Shown here: positions 49,508 through 57,853 of the stretch, piece after piece | Position numbering within the stretch: the stretch's first letter is position 1 | How the letters are laid out: the number at the start of each line of letters is the position of its first letter | Source of the DNA: Cellvibrio polysaccharolyticus | Lineage (GTDB): Bacteria > Pseudomonadota > Gammaproteobacteria > Pseudomonadales > Cellvibrionaceae | Assembly (NCBI RefSeq): GCF_015182315.1 | Contig: NZ_PRDL01000001.1 | Coordinates: 3,866,501 to 3,930,500, forward strand | Reading direction: 5' to 3' | DNA: 64,000 nt | Made by a program: the position numbers and the translations under genes | Notes under the pieces: model-generated | Seen by the model: only the letters and a program-made list of their open reading frames with translations | Databases searched by the model: none | Told to the model about the DNA's origin: nothing

Positions 49508-51118
49508 TTAGTTGGCGGCAATGGCTGAAATGTAAAAAACTTCATAGGTTGCCGGCAGCAGATTATCGCTGCGAAAAATGTCGTAGGCCGCTTCAAGCTG
49601 GCGCAACGATTGGCGACCGGTCAAACCCGGCGATTGCCCGGGGTTGGAGTTGTGCGCACCCAGGGCCTTCAGGCCGCGACTTAACTCCACCACCGAGCCG
49701 TACCACAGCGTACGTATGTCGGTTGTCCAGTTATCGATGACGAAACCGGCCTGCTGCAAGGCGGTGCGCAACAGCGCTTCGTCCGAAAAATCATTGACGT
49801 GTACATAATCATCTACCGAAGCCCATGCGGCGCGCAACTCTTTCAGCGTGGCCGGGCCAAGGGTACTGAAATGGAGGCGGCCACCCACCGGCAAAACCCG
49901 GCGCAATTCATTAAATAGCTGTTGCGGCTGCTCACACCATTGCAGCGCAAGGCTGGATACCACCAGATCAATACTCTGATCGGCAAAGGGAAGGTTTTCT
50001 GCATCGGCGACGACCCAGTCAGCATCAACCGCACGCTGCTGGCGCGCAAACTGCAACATGCCCAAAGCCAGATCGGCCGCCAGCAAGCGGCTGTTATTGG
50101 CATGGCGCTGCAAGGCTGGCAGGCAATAGCCGGTGCCGCAGCCGAGATCCAGCAGGGTTGCCCGATCAACAGAGGGCAAGGTTGCCAGTAGCGCGTCAGC
50201 GACATCCCGTTGCAGTGTTGCCACGCTGTCATAGCTGCCAGCGGCGCGGCTGAAAGCATTGGCAATACGCTGTTTGCTGCGTGCGGCGGCTCCTGGCACT
50301 GCTGGCACTGCTGGCACTGCTGGCACTGCTGGCAAAAAGCGTTGCAGATGTTGCAGTAATGTTTTTGGGCAGCTCCACGTCAAGGCATGAGCCGCCCCGT
50401 CTATCACCATGACTTGCTGCGAAGCATTCAGCGCTTGCATTTGCGGCGCCACGGCGGCTGGAACCAGCGCATCCTGTTCCGCCAGGATATGCAAACCGGG
50501 CACCACCAGATGGGCAAACGTTTCGCGATTATCCAAACTGGCCAACAGCGCCAGGGCCTGCTCACCTACTCCTGGCGCCATGCTGGCCGGCGCCTGCTGG
50601 CGCAGTGTTTTTAGCAACGCACGTTCCTGCTCATCCCCCTGAACTATCAGGCTGGTGAAACGTTTACGGGTGCTATCCGGGCTGGCGGCGAAGGCTTCGT
50701 TGAAGGCATGATTGACCGCAGGCGCCATCGCTTGTGGCCAGCACTCATCGGCGACAAATTTCAGGTTGGCCGCGAGGGTAATCAGTTGCTGTACCCGCCG
50801 GGGAAAACGTTCCGCCAGCGCCAGCGCCAACATGCCGCCCAGCGACCAACCTAACAGTACACATTGATCCGGCAGTATGTCAGCGAGCGCATCCAGCAGC
50901 GTGCTTTCATTAAATACCGGTAACGGCTGACTTTCGCCAAACCCGGGAAGATCCACAGCAATGACCGGCCCCAGCTGCAATAAACCTGGCAACAACGGCT
51001 GCCAGCAATGACTGTCGTTTCCCCAGCCATGAATAAGTACTATTGGCAGCCCGCCAGCGTTTGAGGACCAGCAATGCAAAGCCAGACCTTGCGGTGAAAT
51101 TCGGAGGGTTTTATTCAC
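49508..51118 (-). CDS. Fused BioH-BioC: pimeloyl-ACP methyl esterase plus malonyl-ACP O-methyltransferase
   Basis: One 536-residue chain carries the first and last tailoring enzymes of pimeloyl-ACP synthesis. The BioH part (about 1-260) has IHGWGNDSHCW, nucleophile GWSLGG, Asp in AEQDALVP and His in DGAAHALTW. A Pro-Ala-Val repeat linker (AVPAVPAVPAVPGAA) leads to BioC (about 275-536), with SRAAGSYDSVATLQRDVA and the SAM motif LLDLGCGTGY. I place the start at GTG 51118 (VNKTLRISPQG), overlapping the bioF stop by 8 bp; the frame is open to 51307, but that part is bioF antiframe-like sequence without similarity. A similar fusion is known in Saccharophagus. Confidence 0.9.
   Translation of the reverse strand: MNKTLRISPQGLALHCWSSNAGGLPIVLIHGWGNDSHCWQPLLPGLLQLGPVIAVDLPGFGESQPLPVFNESTLLDALADILPDQCVLLGWSLGGMLALALAERFPRRVQQLITLAANLKFVADECWPQAMAPAVNHAFNEAFAASPDSTRKRFTSLIVQGDEQERALLKTLRQQAPASMAPGVGEQALALLASLDNRETFAHLVVPGLHILAEQDALVPAAVAPQMQALNASQQVMVIDGAAHALTWSCPKTLLQHLQRFLPAVPAVPAVPAVPGAAARSKQRIANAFSRAAGSYDSVATLQRDVADALLATLPSVDRATLLDLGCGTGYCLPALQRHANNSRLLAADLALGMLQFARQQRAVDADWVVADAENLPFADQSIDLVVSSLALQWCEQPQQLFNELRRVLPVGGRLHFSTLGPATLKELRAAWASVDDYVHVNDFSDEALLRTALQQAGFVIDNWTTDIRTLWYGSVVELSRGLKALGAHNSNPGQSPGLTGRQSLRQLEAAYDIFRSDNLLPATYEVFYISAIAAN
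50293..50334 (-). repeat. 9-bp tandem repeat in the BioH-BioC linker
   Basis: Four and two-thirds copies of CTGGCACTG on the plus strand, encoding the Ala-Val-Pro repeat of the linker. Multiples of 9 bp keep the frame, so length may vary between strains. Confidence 0.9.
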
Positions 51119-52295
51119 TGGGGGGCAACTCTTGCAGAACTTCAACCAGAGCCGCCAGCAAGGCGTCCACCTGCTCGACGGTGTGTGCCGCCGACAGCGT
51201 AATACGCAAACGCGAGCTGCCGGCGGGTACGGTTGGCGGGCGAATGGCAATGACCAGAAAACCGCGCGCTTCCAGCGCAGCAGAAACCGCCAACGCGCGC
51301 GCTTCATCGCCTAAAATTACCGGCTGGATAGCGGTCATTGACGGCTCCAGCGCCAAGCCGTAACGGCTGGCACCTTCACGAAAGTGTTTAATTAATGCGT
51401 TCAGATGCTGGCGCCGCCAGGGTTCGGCCTGCAGCACCTTGAGGCTGGCGCGGGTTGCCGCCGCCACCGCTGGCGGCATCGCGGTGGTATAAATGTAGGG
51501 GCGGGAAAATTGAATCAGCGTTTCAATCAGCGTTTCGCTACCGGCCACAAAAGCGCCGGCAGTGCCCATCGCCTTGCCCAGGGTGGCCATCAACACAGGC
51601 ACTTCATTCACCCCCAGACCAAAATGTTCAACCACACCGGCACCGCGCTCGCCCAGACAACCGAAGCCGTGGGCATCGTCAACCATCAACCAGGCCTGAT
51701 GCGCCTGGCAACAGGTGGCGAGTTGATCGAGCGGGGCAAGATCGCCATCCATACTGAACACACCATCGACCGCCACCAGTTTGCGCTGCGCGTCTGTACG
51801 CGCCAGCCGCGATGACAATTGCTCAACATCATTGTGGGCAAAACGCTGAAAACGGGCGCCGCTGAGCAAACCGCCGTCCAGTAGCGAGGCATGATTCAGG
51901 CGATCTTCCAATACCGCATCACCGCGACCAACCAGCGCCGAGATCACCCCCATATTGGCCATATAGCCGGTGGAAAATAACAACGCCCGCTGGCGGCCAC
52001 AAAATGCTGCCAACTCTTCTTCCAGCGCCTGATGTTCGGCACTGTGGCCGTTAACCAGGTGGGACGCGCCACTGCCCACACCATAAATCGCAGCTGCTTG
52101 CTGAAACGCCGCGATCACTTCCGGGTGGTTCGCCAGGCCAAGATAATCATTACTGCAAAATGCGATCCGCTGCTGACCATCCAGGCGCTGGAGTGGCGTT
52201 TGGGCGGTTTGCAAGGTGCGGCGGTGGCGATAGCGTTGCTCGGCCCGACGCTGTTGCAGCGCAGGCAAGAGAATGGAGTCAGGAGTGGTGGACAT
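51111..52295 (-). CDS. bioF: 8-amino-7-oxononanoate synthase
   Basis: PLP enzyme that condenses pimeloyl-ACP with alanine. The 394-residue protein shows FCSNDYLGLANHPEV, GSGASHLVNGHSAEHQALE, and the Asp motif MVDDAHGFGCLG. The PLP-lysine is in MATLGKAMGTAGAFVAGS. The frame is open to 52325, but the ATG at 52295 (MSTTPDSILLP) fits the family better. It lies 71 bp after bioB; a small GC hairpin sits in that gap. Confidence 0.94.
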   Translation of the reverse strand: MSTTPDSILLPALQQRRAEQRYRHRRTLQTAQTPLQRLDGQQRIAFCSNDYLGLANHPEVIAAFQQAAAIYGVGSGASHLVNGHSAEHQALEEELAAFCGRQRALLFSTGYMANMGVISALVGRGDAVLEDRLNHASLLDGGLLSGARFQRFAHNDVEQLSSRLARTDAQRKLVAVDGVFSMDGDLAPLDQLATCCQAHQAWLMVDDAHGFGCLGERGAGVVEHFGLGVNEVPVLMATLGKAMGTAGAFVAGSETLIETLIQFSRPYIYTTAMPPAVAAATRASLKVLQAEPWRRQHLNALIKHFREGASRYGLALEPSMTAIQPVILGDEARALAVSAALEARGFLVIAIRPPTVPAGSSRLRITLSAAHTVEQVDALLAALVEVLQELPPSE

Positions 52296-52366
52296 GAAGA
52301 AGCCCGGGCAGGAGATCAATAGCAAACAACCCCTGCCTGCCAGTGGCAGACCGGGGCTGAACAGAA

Positions 52367-53425
52367 TTAACTGGCAGCGTTATAGAAAAACGGATCCATA
52401 CGCGCCTGCTCTACTTTTACGCCCAGAGAAGATTCATATTCTTCTTCGGTTTCGTGCACTTCGTAAGCTTCCGGCTTGATGCCCAGACGCTGGAACAATT
52501 GCATGTCTTTGTTGGTTTCCGGGTTGGCGGTCGTCAGCAATTTTTCGCCGTAGAAAATCGAGTTGGCACCGGCCAGGAAGGCCATCGCTTGCATCTGGTC
52601 GTTCATTTGCTCGCGACCGGCAGACAGGCGCACATGAGAGCGCGGCATAATAATGCGGGCCACGGCAATGGTGCGGATAAAATCAAACGGATCAAGATCG
52701 GCCTGATCGGCCAGCGGCGTACCTTCTACTTTTACCAGCATGTTTACCGGCACCGATTCCGGATGCTCGGCCATATTGGCCAGCTGTAACAGCAAACCAA
52801 CGCGGTCGCCTTCTTCTTCGCCCATACCAACAATGCCGCCACAGCATACTTTCATACCGGCGTTGCGTACGTTGGCCAGAGTGCGTAAACGGTCTTCATA
52901 GGTGCGGGTGGTGATAATGTCACCGTAAAATTCCGGTGAGGTATCCAGGTTGTGGTTGTAATAATCCAGACCGGCACTGGCCAGATCCTGCGCTTGCTGC
53001 TCGTCGAGCATACCCAGCGTCATACAGGTTTCCAGCCCCAGCGCTTTAACGCCTTTCACCATGGTGGTGACATAAGGCATATCGCGCCCTTTGGGTGAAC
53101 GCCAGGCAGCGCCCATACAAAAACGGGTTGCGCCACCGGCCTTAGCCGCTTTGGCTTCTTCGATAACTTTTTCTACCGCCATCAGCTTTTCACGCTCAAG
53201 GCCGGTGTCGTAACGGGCAGACTGCGGACAATAAGCACAGTCTTCCGGGCAGGCGCCGGTTTTAATCGAACACAAGGTACTGACCTGCACTTCATTCGGG
53301 TTGAAGAAGCGGCGGTGCATGGTTTGCGCCTCAAACATAAGATCACTGAAGGGCAAGGCAAACAGAGCTTGAACTTCCTTGCGTGTCCAGTTGTGGCGGA
53401 TCAGTTGTTGTAAGGTCGCATTCAT
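52367..53425 (-). CDS. bioB: Biotin synthase
   Basis: Radical SAM enzyme inserting sulfur into dethiobiotin. The 352-residue protein has the cluster motif CPEDCAYC, the start of the second-cluster region SIKTGACPED, GLDYYNHNLDTS and RLSAGREQM. The ATG at 53425 (MNATLQQLIRHNW) is the family start, although the frame is open to 53485. It is first in the operon, and the upstream region has a BirA-type operator. Confidence 0.96.
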   Translation of the reverse strand: MNATLQQLIRHNWTRKEVQALFALPFSDLMFEAQTMHRRFFNPNEVQVSTLCSIKTGACPEDCAYCPQSARYDTGLEREKLMAVEKVIEEAKAAKAGGATRFCMGAAWRSPKGRDMPYVTTMVKGVKALGLETCMTLGMLDEQQAQDLASAGLDYYNHNLDTSPEFYGDIITTRTYEDRLRTLANVRNAGMKVCCGGIVGMGEEEGDRVGLLLQLANMAEHPESVPVNMLVKVEGTPLADQADLDPFDFIRTIAVARIIMPRSHVRLSAGREQMNDQMQAMAFLAGANSIFYGEKLLTTANPETNKDMQLFQRLGIKPEAYEVHETEEEYESSLGVKVEQARMDPFFYNAAS

Positions 53426-53478
53426 GGATAATAACCACAGTAGAGATGAGGTCTCTATACTTGCTGAGCCAACCTTTG

Positions 53479-53510
53479 CTGTCAACCGGATTTTTATTTT
53501 TGGTTAACAA
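53479..53510 (-). promoter_or_regulatory. BirA-type biotin operator overlapping the bioB promoter
   Basis: CTGTCAACC, a 14-bp spacer, GGTTAACAA: close to the BirA operator consensus TTGTAAACC-N14/15-GGTTTACAA (7 of 9 and 8 of 9). On the minus strand the first half contains a perfect -35 TTGACA (53486-53481), with a TATAGA further on at a longer than ideal 20-bp distance. Bound BirA would block the promoter when biotin is plentiful. The divergent comF is only about 20 bp away. Confidence 0.75.
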
Positions 53511-53531
53511 CGAAAACATAAGGATATGTTG

Positions 53532-54290
53532 ATGATACCGCCCTTCAAGCAACTCTATCGCCGCTGGCCATGGCGAAAACTGCTCCACCAGCTGATTCCT
53601 ACCTATTGCTTGCTATGCAGCAGGCGCCTTGGCGAGCGCTTGCTGTGCGACGATTGCGAAATGGATTTGCCCTGGCTCAACCACCAGCGCGCCTGCCAGC
53701 AATGCGCCATTCCGCTGACAACCGACAGCCGTTTTTGCGGTCATTGCCTGCATCGCCCACCGGCATTTCAACGGGCGTTCATCCCGTTTTTATACGACTA
53801 CCCGCTGGACTATCTGATCTCCAGCTTCAAGTACCGCCGCAACCTGACCAGCGGCAAAGCCCTCGCCAGCCTGTTAATTCCCTTTATGCAAAATGCCTAT
53901 GACGACAGTGATTGCGAATGGCCGTCACTGATTTTGCCGGTACCGCTGCACTGGCGGCGCCGACTGGTGCGCAGCTTTAACCAGAGCAGCCTGCTGAGCG
54001 GCGCGCTGGCGAAAGGTTTACAGATAAAGAGTTTGGACAACGGCTGCAGGCGCCGCCGCCGCACGCCCAGCCAGAAGGGGCTTGATCGGCAACAACGTCA
54101 GAAAAATTTGCGCGGTGCTTTCACACTGCAACCCGCTGCGGCAGCCACCATTCAAGGCCAGTGCATTGCCATTCTTGACGACGTGGTAACCACCACCGCA
54201 ACGGCACGCGAGCTGGCTAACCTGCTACTGAAAAACGGGGCGCGGGAAGTACATTTGTGGGCGGTGGCGCGAACCCCCGAACGGCGTTAG
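53532..54290 (+). CDS. comF: ComF/GntX family phosphoribosyltransferase-like protein
   Basis: A 252-residue protein linked in other bacteria to use or uptake of DNA. The N-terminal part has a double zinc-finger-like set of cysteines (CLLCSRR, CDDCEMD, ACQQCAIPL, CGHC). The phosphoribosyltransferase half has RSFNQSSLLSGALAKGL and the PRPP-type loop CIAILDDVVTTTATARE. I chose the second ATG (53532), about 8 nt after AGGA, because the first ATG at 53526 is too close to the ribosome site. It is divergent from bioB, as in many gammaproteobacteria. Confidence 0.92.
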   Translation: MIPPFKQLYRRWPWRKLLHQLIPTYCLLCSRRLGERLLCDDCEMDLPWLNHQRACQQCAIPLTTDSRFCGHCLHRPPAFQRAFIPFLYDYPLDYLISSFKYRRNLTSGKALASLLIPFMQNAYDDSDCEWPSLILPVPLHWRRRLVRSFNQSSLLSGALAKGLQIKSLDNGCRRRRRTPSQKGLDRQQRQKNLRGAFTLQPAAAATIQGQCIAILDDVVTTTATARELANLLLKNGAREVHLWAVARTPERR

Positions 54291-54401
54291 CGCCGAAGTT
54301 GCAGAAGCCGGAAGCGTGCGATTTACCGGTTTGTTTTTTTACGAACAATCCAACTTCCCGGCTACCCGCCCTCGAAATTTACCGTGTTCGGTCCAGCTGT
54401 A

Positions 54402-55181
54402 TTACGAGCTTTTACCCTCGGTGCTGGCGACTTGTTCCGACTGACGCAACAAACGGGCAATCTCTTTCCACATAGCGGCATACGCCGGTGCGGCGCGGCC
54501 ACTACCGGAATAGCTGGCTAGCGGCGCCTGGCGCAAAGCCATTTGCTCTACCGCTGCGTCGGTGGGAATCCAGGTTTTCAACATGGTCACCGGCATCTGA
54601 CGCAGGCTTTCTATCGCCTGACGGTGCATGCGCCGCCGTAAATCCACCTGATTGAAAAAACCGACGATTCGCCGTGGCGCTTGCTTGCGACTCTCGAAAA
54701 AGTGGATGACCTGTTCCATCGCCCGGATGGATAACGGATTGGGAATCATCGGAATTAACAGAACATCGACCTCCGACAGAATCTGCTCCATCGCCGGCGA
54801 CAAGGTGGGTGGGCAATCATAAATCAGTACATCGGCCTTTTCCGACAAGGACTTTTGCAGACCTTTGAACAACTTGCGACTTTCGCCAGCGCTGTTAAAA
54901 GTTTTATCCAGCTTGCGCAAACTGAGATCGGCGGGAATTACCGTGAGGTTGGCAAAAGGCGTGGCCAGAATCATCTCCGCTACCGGCTTGCCTTTATCGA
55001 GCAGTTTGATCGCCCGGTTGCTGTCGGTATTCTGCTGAAAAAACCAGGTAGCAGCCGCTTGCGGGTCGAGATCCCACAACACGGTTTTTTTATTCGCCGC
55101 AGCCGCCAGCCACGCCATATTGACCGCCGTGGTGGTTTTTCCTACGCCGCCCTTCAAATTGTAAAACGCCACGCTAATCAT
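54402..55181 (-). CDS. Orphan ParA-family ATPase
   Basis: A 259-residue Walker-type ATPase with the deviant P-loop YNLKGGVGKTTTAVNMAWL, LWDLDPQAAATWF and VLIYDCPPTL. There is no ParB partner next to it, so it is not an evident chromosome or plasmid partition pair. Orphan ParA proteins position other cell machinery. The start lies close to GAGCTC/AGAG without a clear ribosome site; the length is normal. Confidence 0.9.
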   Translation of the reverse strand: MISVAFYNLKGGVGKTTTAVNMAWLAAAANKKTVLWDLDPQAAATWFFQQNTDSNRAIKLLDKGKPVAEMILATPFANLTVIPADLSLRKLDKTFNSAGESRKLFKGLQKSLSEKADVLIYDCPPTLSPAMEQILSEVDVLLIPMIPNPLSIRAMEQVIHFFESRKQAPRRIVGFFNQVDLRRRMHRQAIESLRQMPVTMLKTWIPTDAAVEQMALRQAPLASYSGSGRAAPAYAAMWKEIARLLRQSEQVASTEGKSS

Positions 55182-55356
55182 AGAGAGCTCCGCTCGCCGA
55201 AAGGAATGTCGTCAGAAGCGGTCAATAATGCCACAGTCTGTACACACTTTAGCGCTTTATGAGCAAAACCCGAGCAATCGCCACAGATGCTACCGATTGC
55301 CAGGCGCGCCAACCGCCAGCAGCGTACAATGAAGCGCTTACCAACAGGATGACGCT

Positions 55357-56334
55357 ATGAGCCATGCTTACGAAGAATTAACCCCGGATCTGGTTCTGGA
55401 CGCGGTGGAACAGGTCGGCTATTTAAGCGATGCGCGGGTGCTGGCCCTGAACAGTTACGAAAATCGTGTTTATCAGGTTGGTATCGAAGGCGCTTCGCCG
55501 CTCATCGCCAAATTCTATCGCCCCGAACGCTGGAGCGATGCGCAAATTCTTGAAGAACACACCTTCACTCAGGCCTTGTTTGATCTGGAAATTCCGGTAG
55601 TACCACCCATGGTGCACGGCGATAACCAGACACTGCTCAGTTACAAAAATTTCCGGTTTGCCCTCTACGCCCGACAGGGCGGACACGCGCCCAACCTGGA
55701 CGATTTCGATACGCTGCTGAGCCTTGGCCGGGTACTTGGCCGTATTCATGCGCTCGGTCAGGTAACCCCCTTTCAACACCGCCCCACCATCGGGGTGCAG
55801 GAATATGCCATTACCAGCTATCAATTCCTGATGGAGAATGAATTTATCCCGAGCAGTTTGCGCGAGTCTTACCGCACCCTGGGCGCCGATCTGATTACCC
55901 GCCTCGAACATCGCTTCAGCCAGGTGCGCTACGCCAATATCCGGCTGCACGGCGACTGCCACCCGGGCAATGTTTTATGGCGTGGCGATACGCCGCATTT
56001 TGTTGACTTTGACGATGCCCGCAACGGCCCGGCAATTCAGGATTTATGGATGCTGCTGTCCGGTGACCGGCAACAGCAAACTGCCCAGTTGGCCGAAATT
56101 ATTGACGGTTACCGGGAGTTTTGCGATTTCGAGCCAGCAGAACTGGCCCTGATAGAACCCCTGCGTACCTTGCGCATCATGCACTACAGCGCCTGGCTGG
56201 CAAGGCGCTGGAGCGACCCGGCATTCCCCCACCATTTCCCCTGGTTTAATACCGAACGCTACTGGGGTGAACACATTTTACAGCTGCGGGAACAGCTGGC
56301 AGCGCTGCAGGAACCGCCGCTGGTGATTTACTAA
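55357..56334 (+). CDS. srkA: Stress response kinase A (YihE-like)
   Basis: A Ser/Thr kinase of the aminoglycoside-phosphotransferase fold, 325 residues. The catalytic loop is LHGDCHPGNVLWRGD and the Mg-binding motif is FVDFDDARNGP. NSYENRVYQVGIEGA near the start is typical of SrkA, which protects E. coli from stress-linked death. It precedes cysE on the same strand by 74 bp. Confidence 0.94.
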   Translation: MSHAYEELTPDLVLDAVEQVGYLSDARVLALNSYENRVYQVGIEGASPLIAKFYRPERWSDAQILEEHTFTQALFDLEIPVVPPMVHGDNQTLLSYKNFRFALYARQGGHAPNLDDFDTLLSLGRVLGRIHALGQVTPFQHRPTIGVQEYAITSYQFLMENEFIPSSLRESYRTLGADLITRLEHRFSQVRYANIRLHGDCHPGNVLWRGDTPHFVDFDDARNGPAIQDLWMLLSGDRQQQTAQLAEIIDGYREFCDFEPAELALIEPLRTLRIMHYSAWLARRWSDPAFPHHFPWFNTERYWGEHILQLREQLAALQEPPLVIY

Positions 56335-56408
56335 AGGGGTGGAAATTCCTGGCCGGCCACTGAATAATGGCCGCCTTTTGCAGTTTATAGTGATCAGGCA
56401 GGTTTCCC

Positions 56409-57206
56409 ATGAAAGCATCGCTCTCCGCTTATCAGGCAGATGAACTCTGGAACACCATCCGCAGCCAGACACAATTACAGGCGCAGCAGGAGCCGGTGCT
56501 TGCCAGCTTTTTGCATGCGTCGGTACTCAACCACCATTCGCTGGAATCCGCGCTCAGTTTTCACCTCGCCAACAAACTGGACAGCCCGTCGCTGCCCGCC
56601 ATGCTGCTGCGCGAGGTGATTAACGAAGCCCTGCAAGCCGATCCGTCCATCGCCCAGGCAGTACGCGCCGATCTGCAAGCGGTTAATGAGCGGGACTCGG
56701 CCTGCTGCTCGCTGGTCACGCCGCTGCTATATTACAAAGGTTTCCACGCGCTGCAATCCTTTCGTATCACCCACTGGCTATGGCAACAGGGACGCCGCTC
56801 GCTGGCGCTGTTTTTACAAAACCGTATTTCGTCGGTATTTTCGGTGGATATCCACCCGGCGGCACGCATTGGCAAAGGCATTATGTTTGACCATGCCACC
56901 GGTATCGTTATCGGAGAGACTGCCGTGGTAGAAGATAATGTTTCGATTATGCAGTCGGTGACTCTGGGCGGAACCGGCAAAGCCGCAGGCGATCGTCACC
57001 CGAAAATCCGCCACGGGGTATTGATCAGCGCCGGTGCCAAGGTGTTGGGCAATATTGAGGTGGGTCATTGTGCACGCGTTGGCGCTGGCAGCGTGGTATT
57101 GAAAGACGTTCCGCCGCGCACCACCGTTGCCGGCGTGCCCGCCAAAATAGTCGGGGATCACACCTGCCCGGAACCGGCTTCCTCCATGGATCATCGATTG
57201 GGCTGA
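56409..57206 (+). CDS. cysE: Serine O-acetyltransferase
   Basis: Makes O-acetylserine from serine and acetyl-CoA, the committed step of cysteine synthesis. The 265-residue protein has the N-terminal helical domain (about 1-140), with DPAA-like TPLLYYKGFHALQSFR, and a left-handed beta-helix of hexapeptide repeats (about 145-245). The catalytic region is MFDHATGIVIGETAVVED, and VTLGGTGKAAGDRHPKI binds CoA. It resembles the E. coli enzyme more than EpsC forms. Confidence 0.94.
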   Translation: MKASLSAYQADELWNTIRSQTQLQAQQEPVLASFLHASVLNHHSLESALSFHLANKLDSPSLPAMLLREVINEALQADPSIAQAVRADLQAVNERDSACCSLVTPLLYYKGFHALQSFRITHWLWQQGRRSLALFLQNRISSVFSVDIHPAARIGKGIMFDHATGIVIGETAVVEDNVSIMQSVTLGGTGKAAGDRHPKIRHGVLISAGAKVLGNIEVGHCARVGAGSVVLKDVPPRTTVAGVPAKIVGDHTCPEPASSMDHRLG

Positions 57207-57370
57207 CCCGCCATTCACTGATACATTTTGTTGCCTGATCGCACTGATCTGGCGCACCTGCAACAAAATGTGCAGCACTTCACACCGCTATGCCTCTGAT
57301 TTTGCAGCCATCTGCCGACCTGGCGGATTTATTGCTTTATTCCCCGATGATAAGACCAGGGGAGTAGCGT

Positions 57371-57727
57371 ATGCAGTTCAGCAGACCAATGATCGAGCTG
57401 GTTTTCGAAATTCGACGACGCGTGGATTCAGCCATGAAACCCGACGTAAAGTTGGCCAATCCGCAAATGATGCAGGAACTGGCCGAGCTCTATCACCGCG
57501 GCCCTGACGTTATTATCCAGGCGCTTATCAAGGAGCTGTTTACACTGGCAGGCGAAGACTGGCTGGAGGTACTGGAGCACCCGGAAATTCAGGCACAAAA
57601 GCAATCCATGAAAATGTATCGCGGGCAGGCCGCGCTGACCGACCAGCCAGCCGCCGAAGCGACACCGGCGGAAGTTCGCACCCCCGCCAGACCGGTGCGT
57701 ATTTATCGGGGGCAGATTATTGAGTAA
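57371..57727 (+). CDS. Conserved hypothetical protein
   Basis: A 118-residue protein that I do not recognise. The first 85 residues are helical and charged (MIELVFEIRRRVDSAMKPDV, AELYHRGPDVIIQALIKEL). A Pro/Ala-rich spacer links to the end, where RIYRGQ echoes an earlier KMYRGQ. No signal or membrane segment. GGGGAG lies about 9 nt before the ATG. It sits between cysE and the convergent ptsP, and its stop abuts a long inverted repeat. Confidence 0.72.
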   Translation: MQFSRPMIELVFEIRRRVDSAMKPDVKLANPQMMQELAELYHRGPDVIIQALIKELFTLAGEDWLEVLEHPEIQAQKQSMKMYRGQAALTDQPAAEATPAEVRTPARPVRIYRGQIIE

Positions 57728-57853
57728 ACGCGGGTTAGCCAGAGTCAGGTTGCGAATAAATTCCGTTGTTTTTCAAAATCATGTGTCATGGTGCCATTCT
57801 GTCCGTTTGCCAACCCGAGATTGCTCAGCAACCTGTCACGAGTTAACCCGCGT
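57728..57853. repeat. Long-range inverted repeat between convergent genes
   Basis: ACGCGGGTTA (57728-57737) and CAGGTTGC (57746-57753) are mirrored by GCAACCTG (57828-57835) and TAACCCGCGT (57844-57853), with equal 8-nt non-pairing gaps. The arms enclose 74 nt. The right arm includes the last codons and stop of ptsP. There is no T-run, so it is not a classical terminator. Confidence 0.75.
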
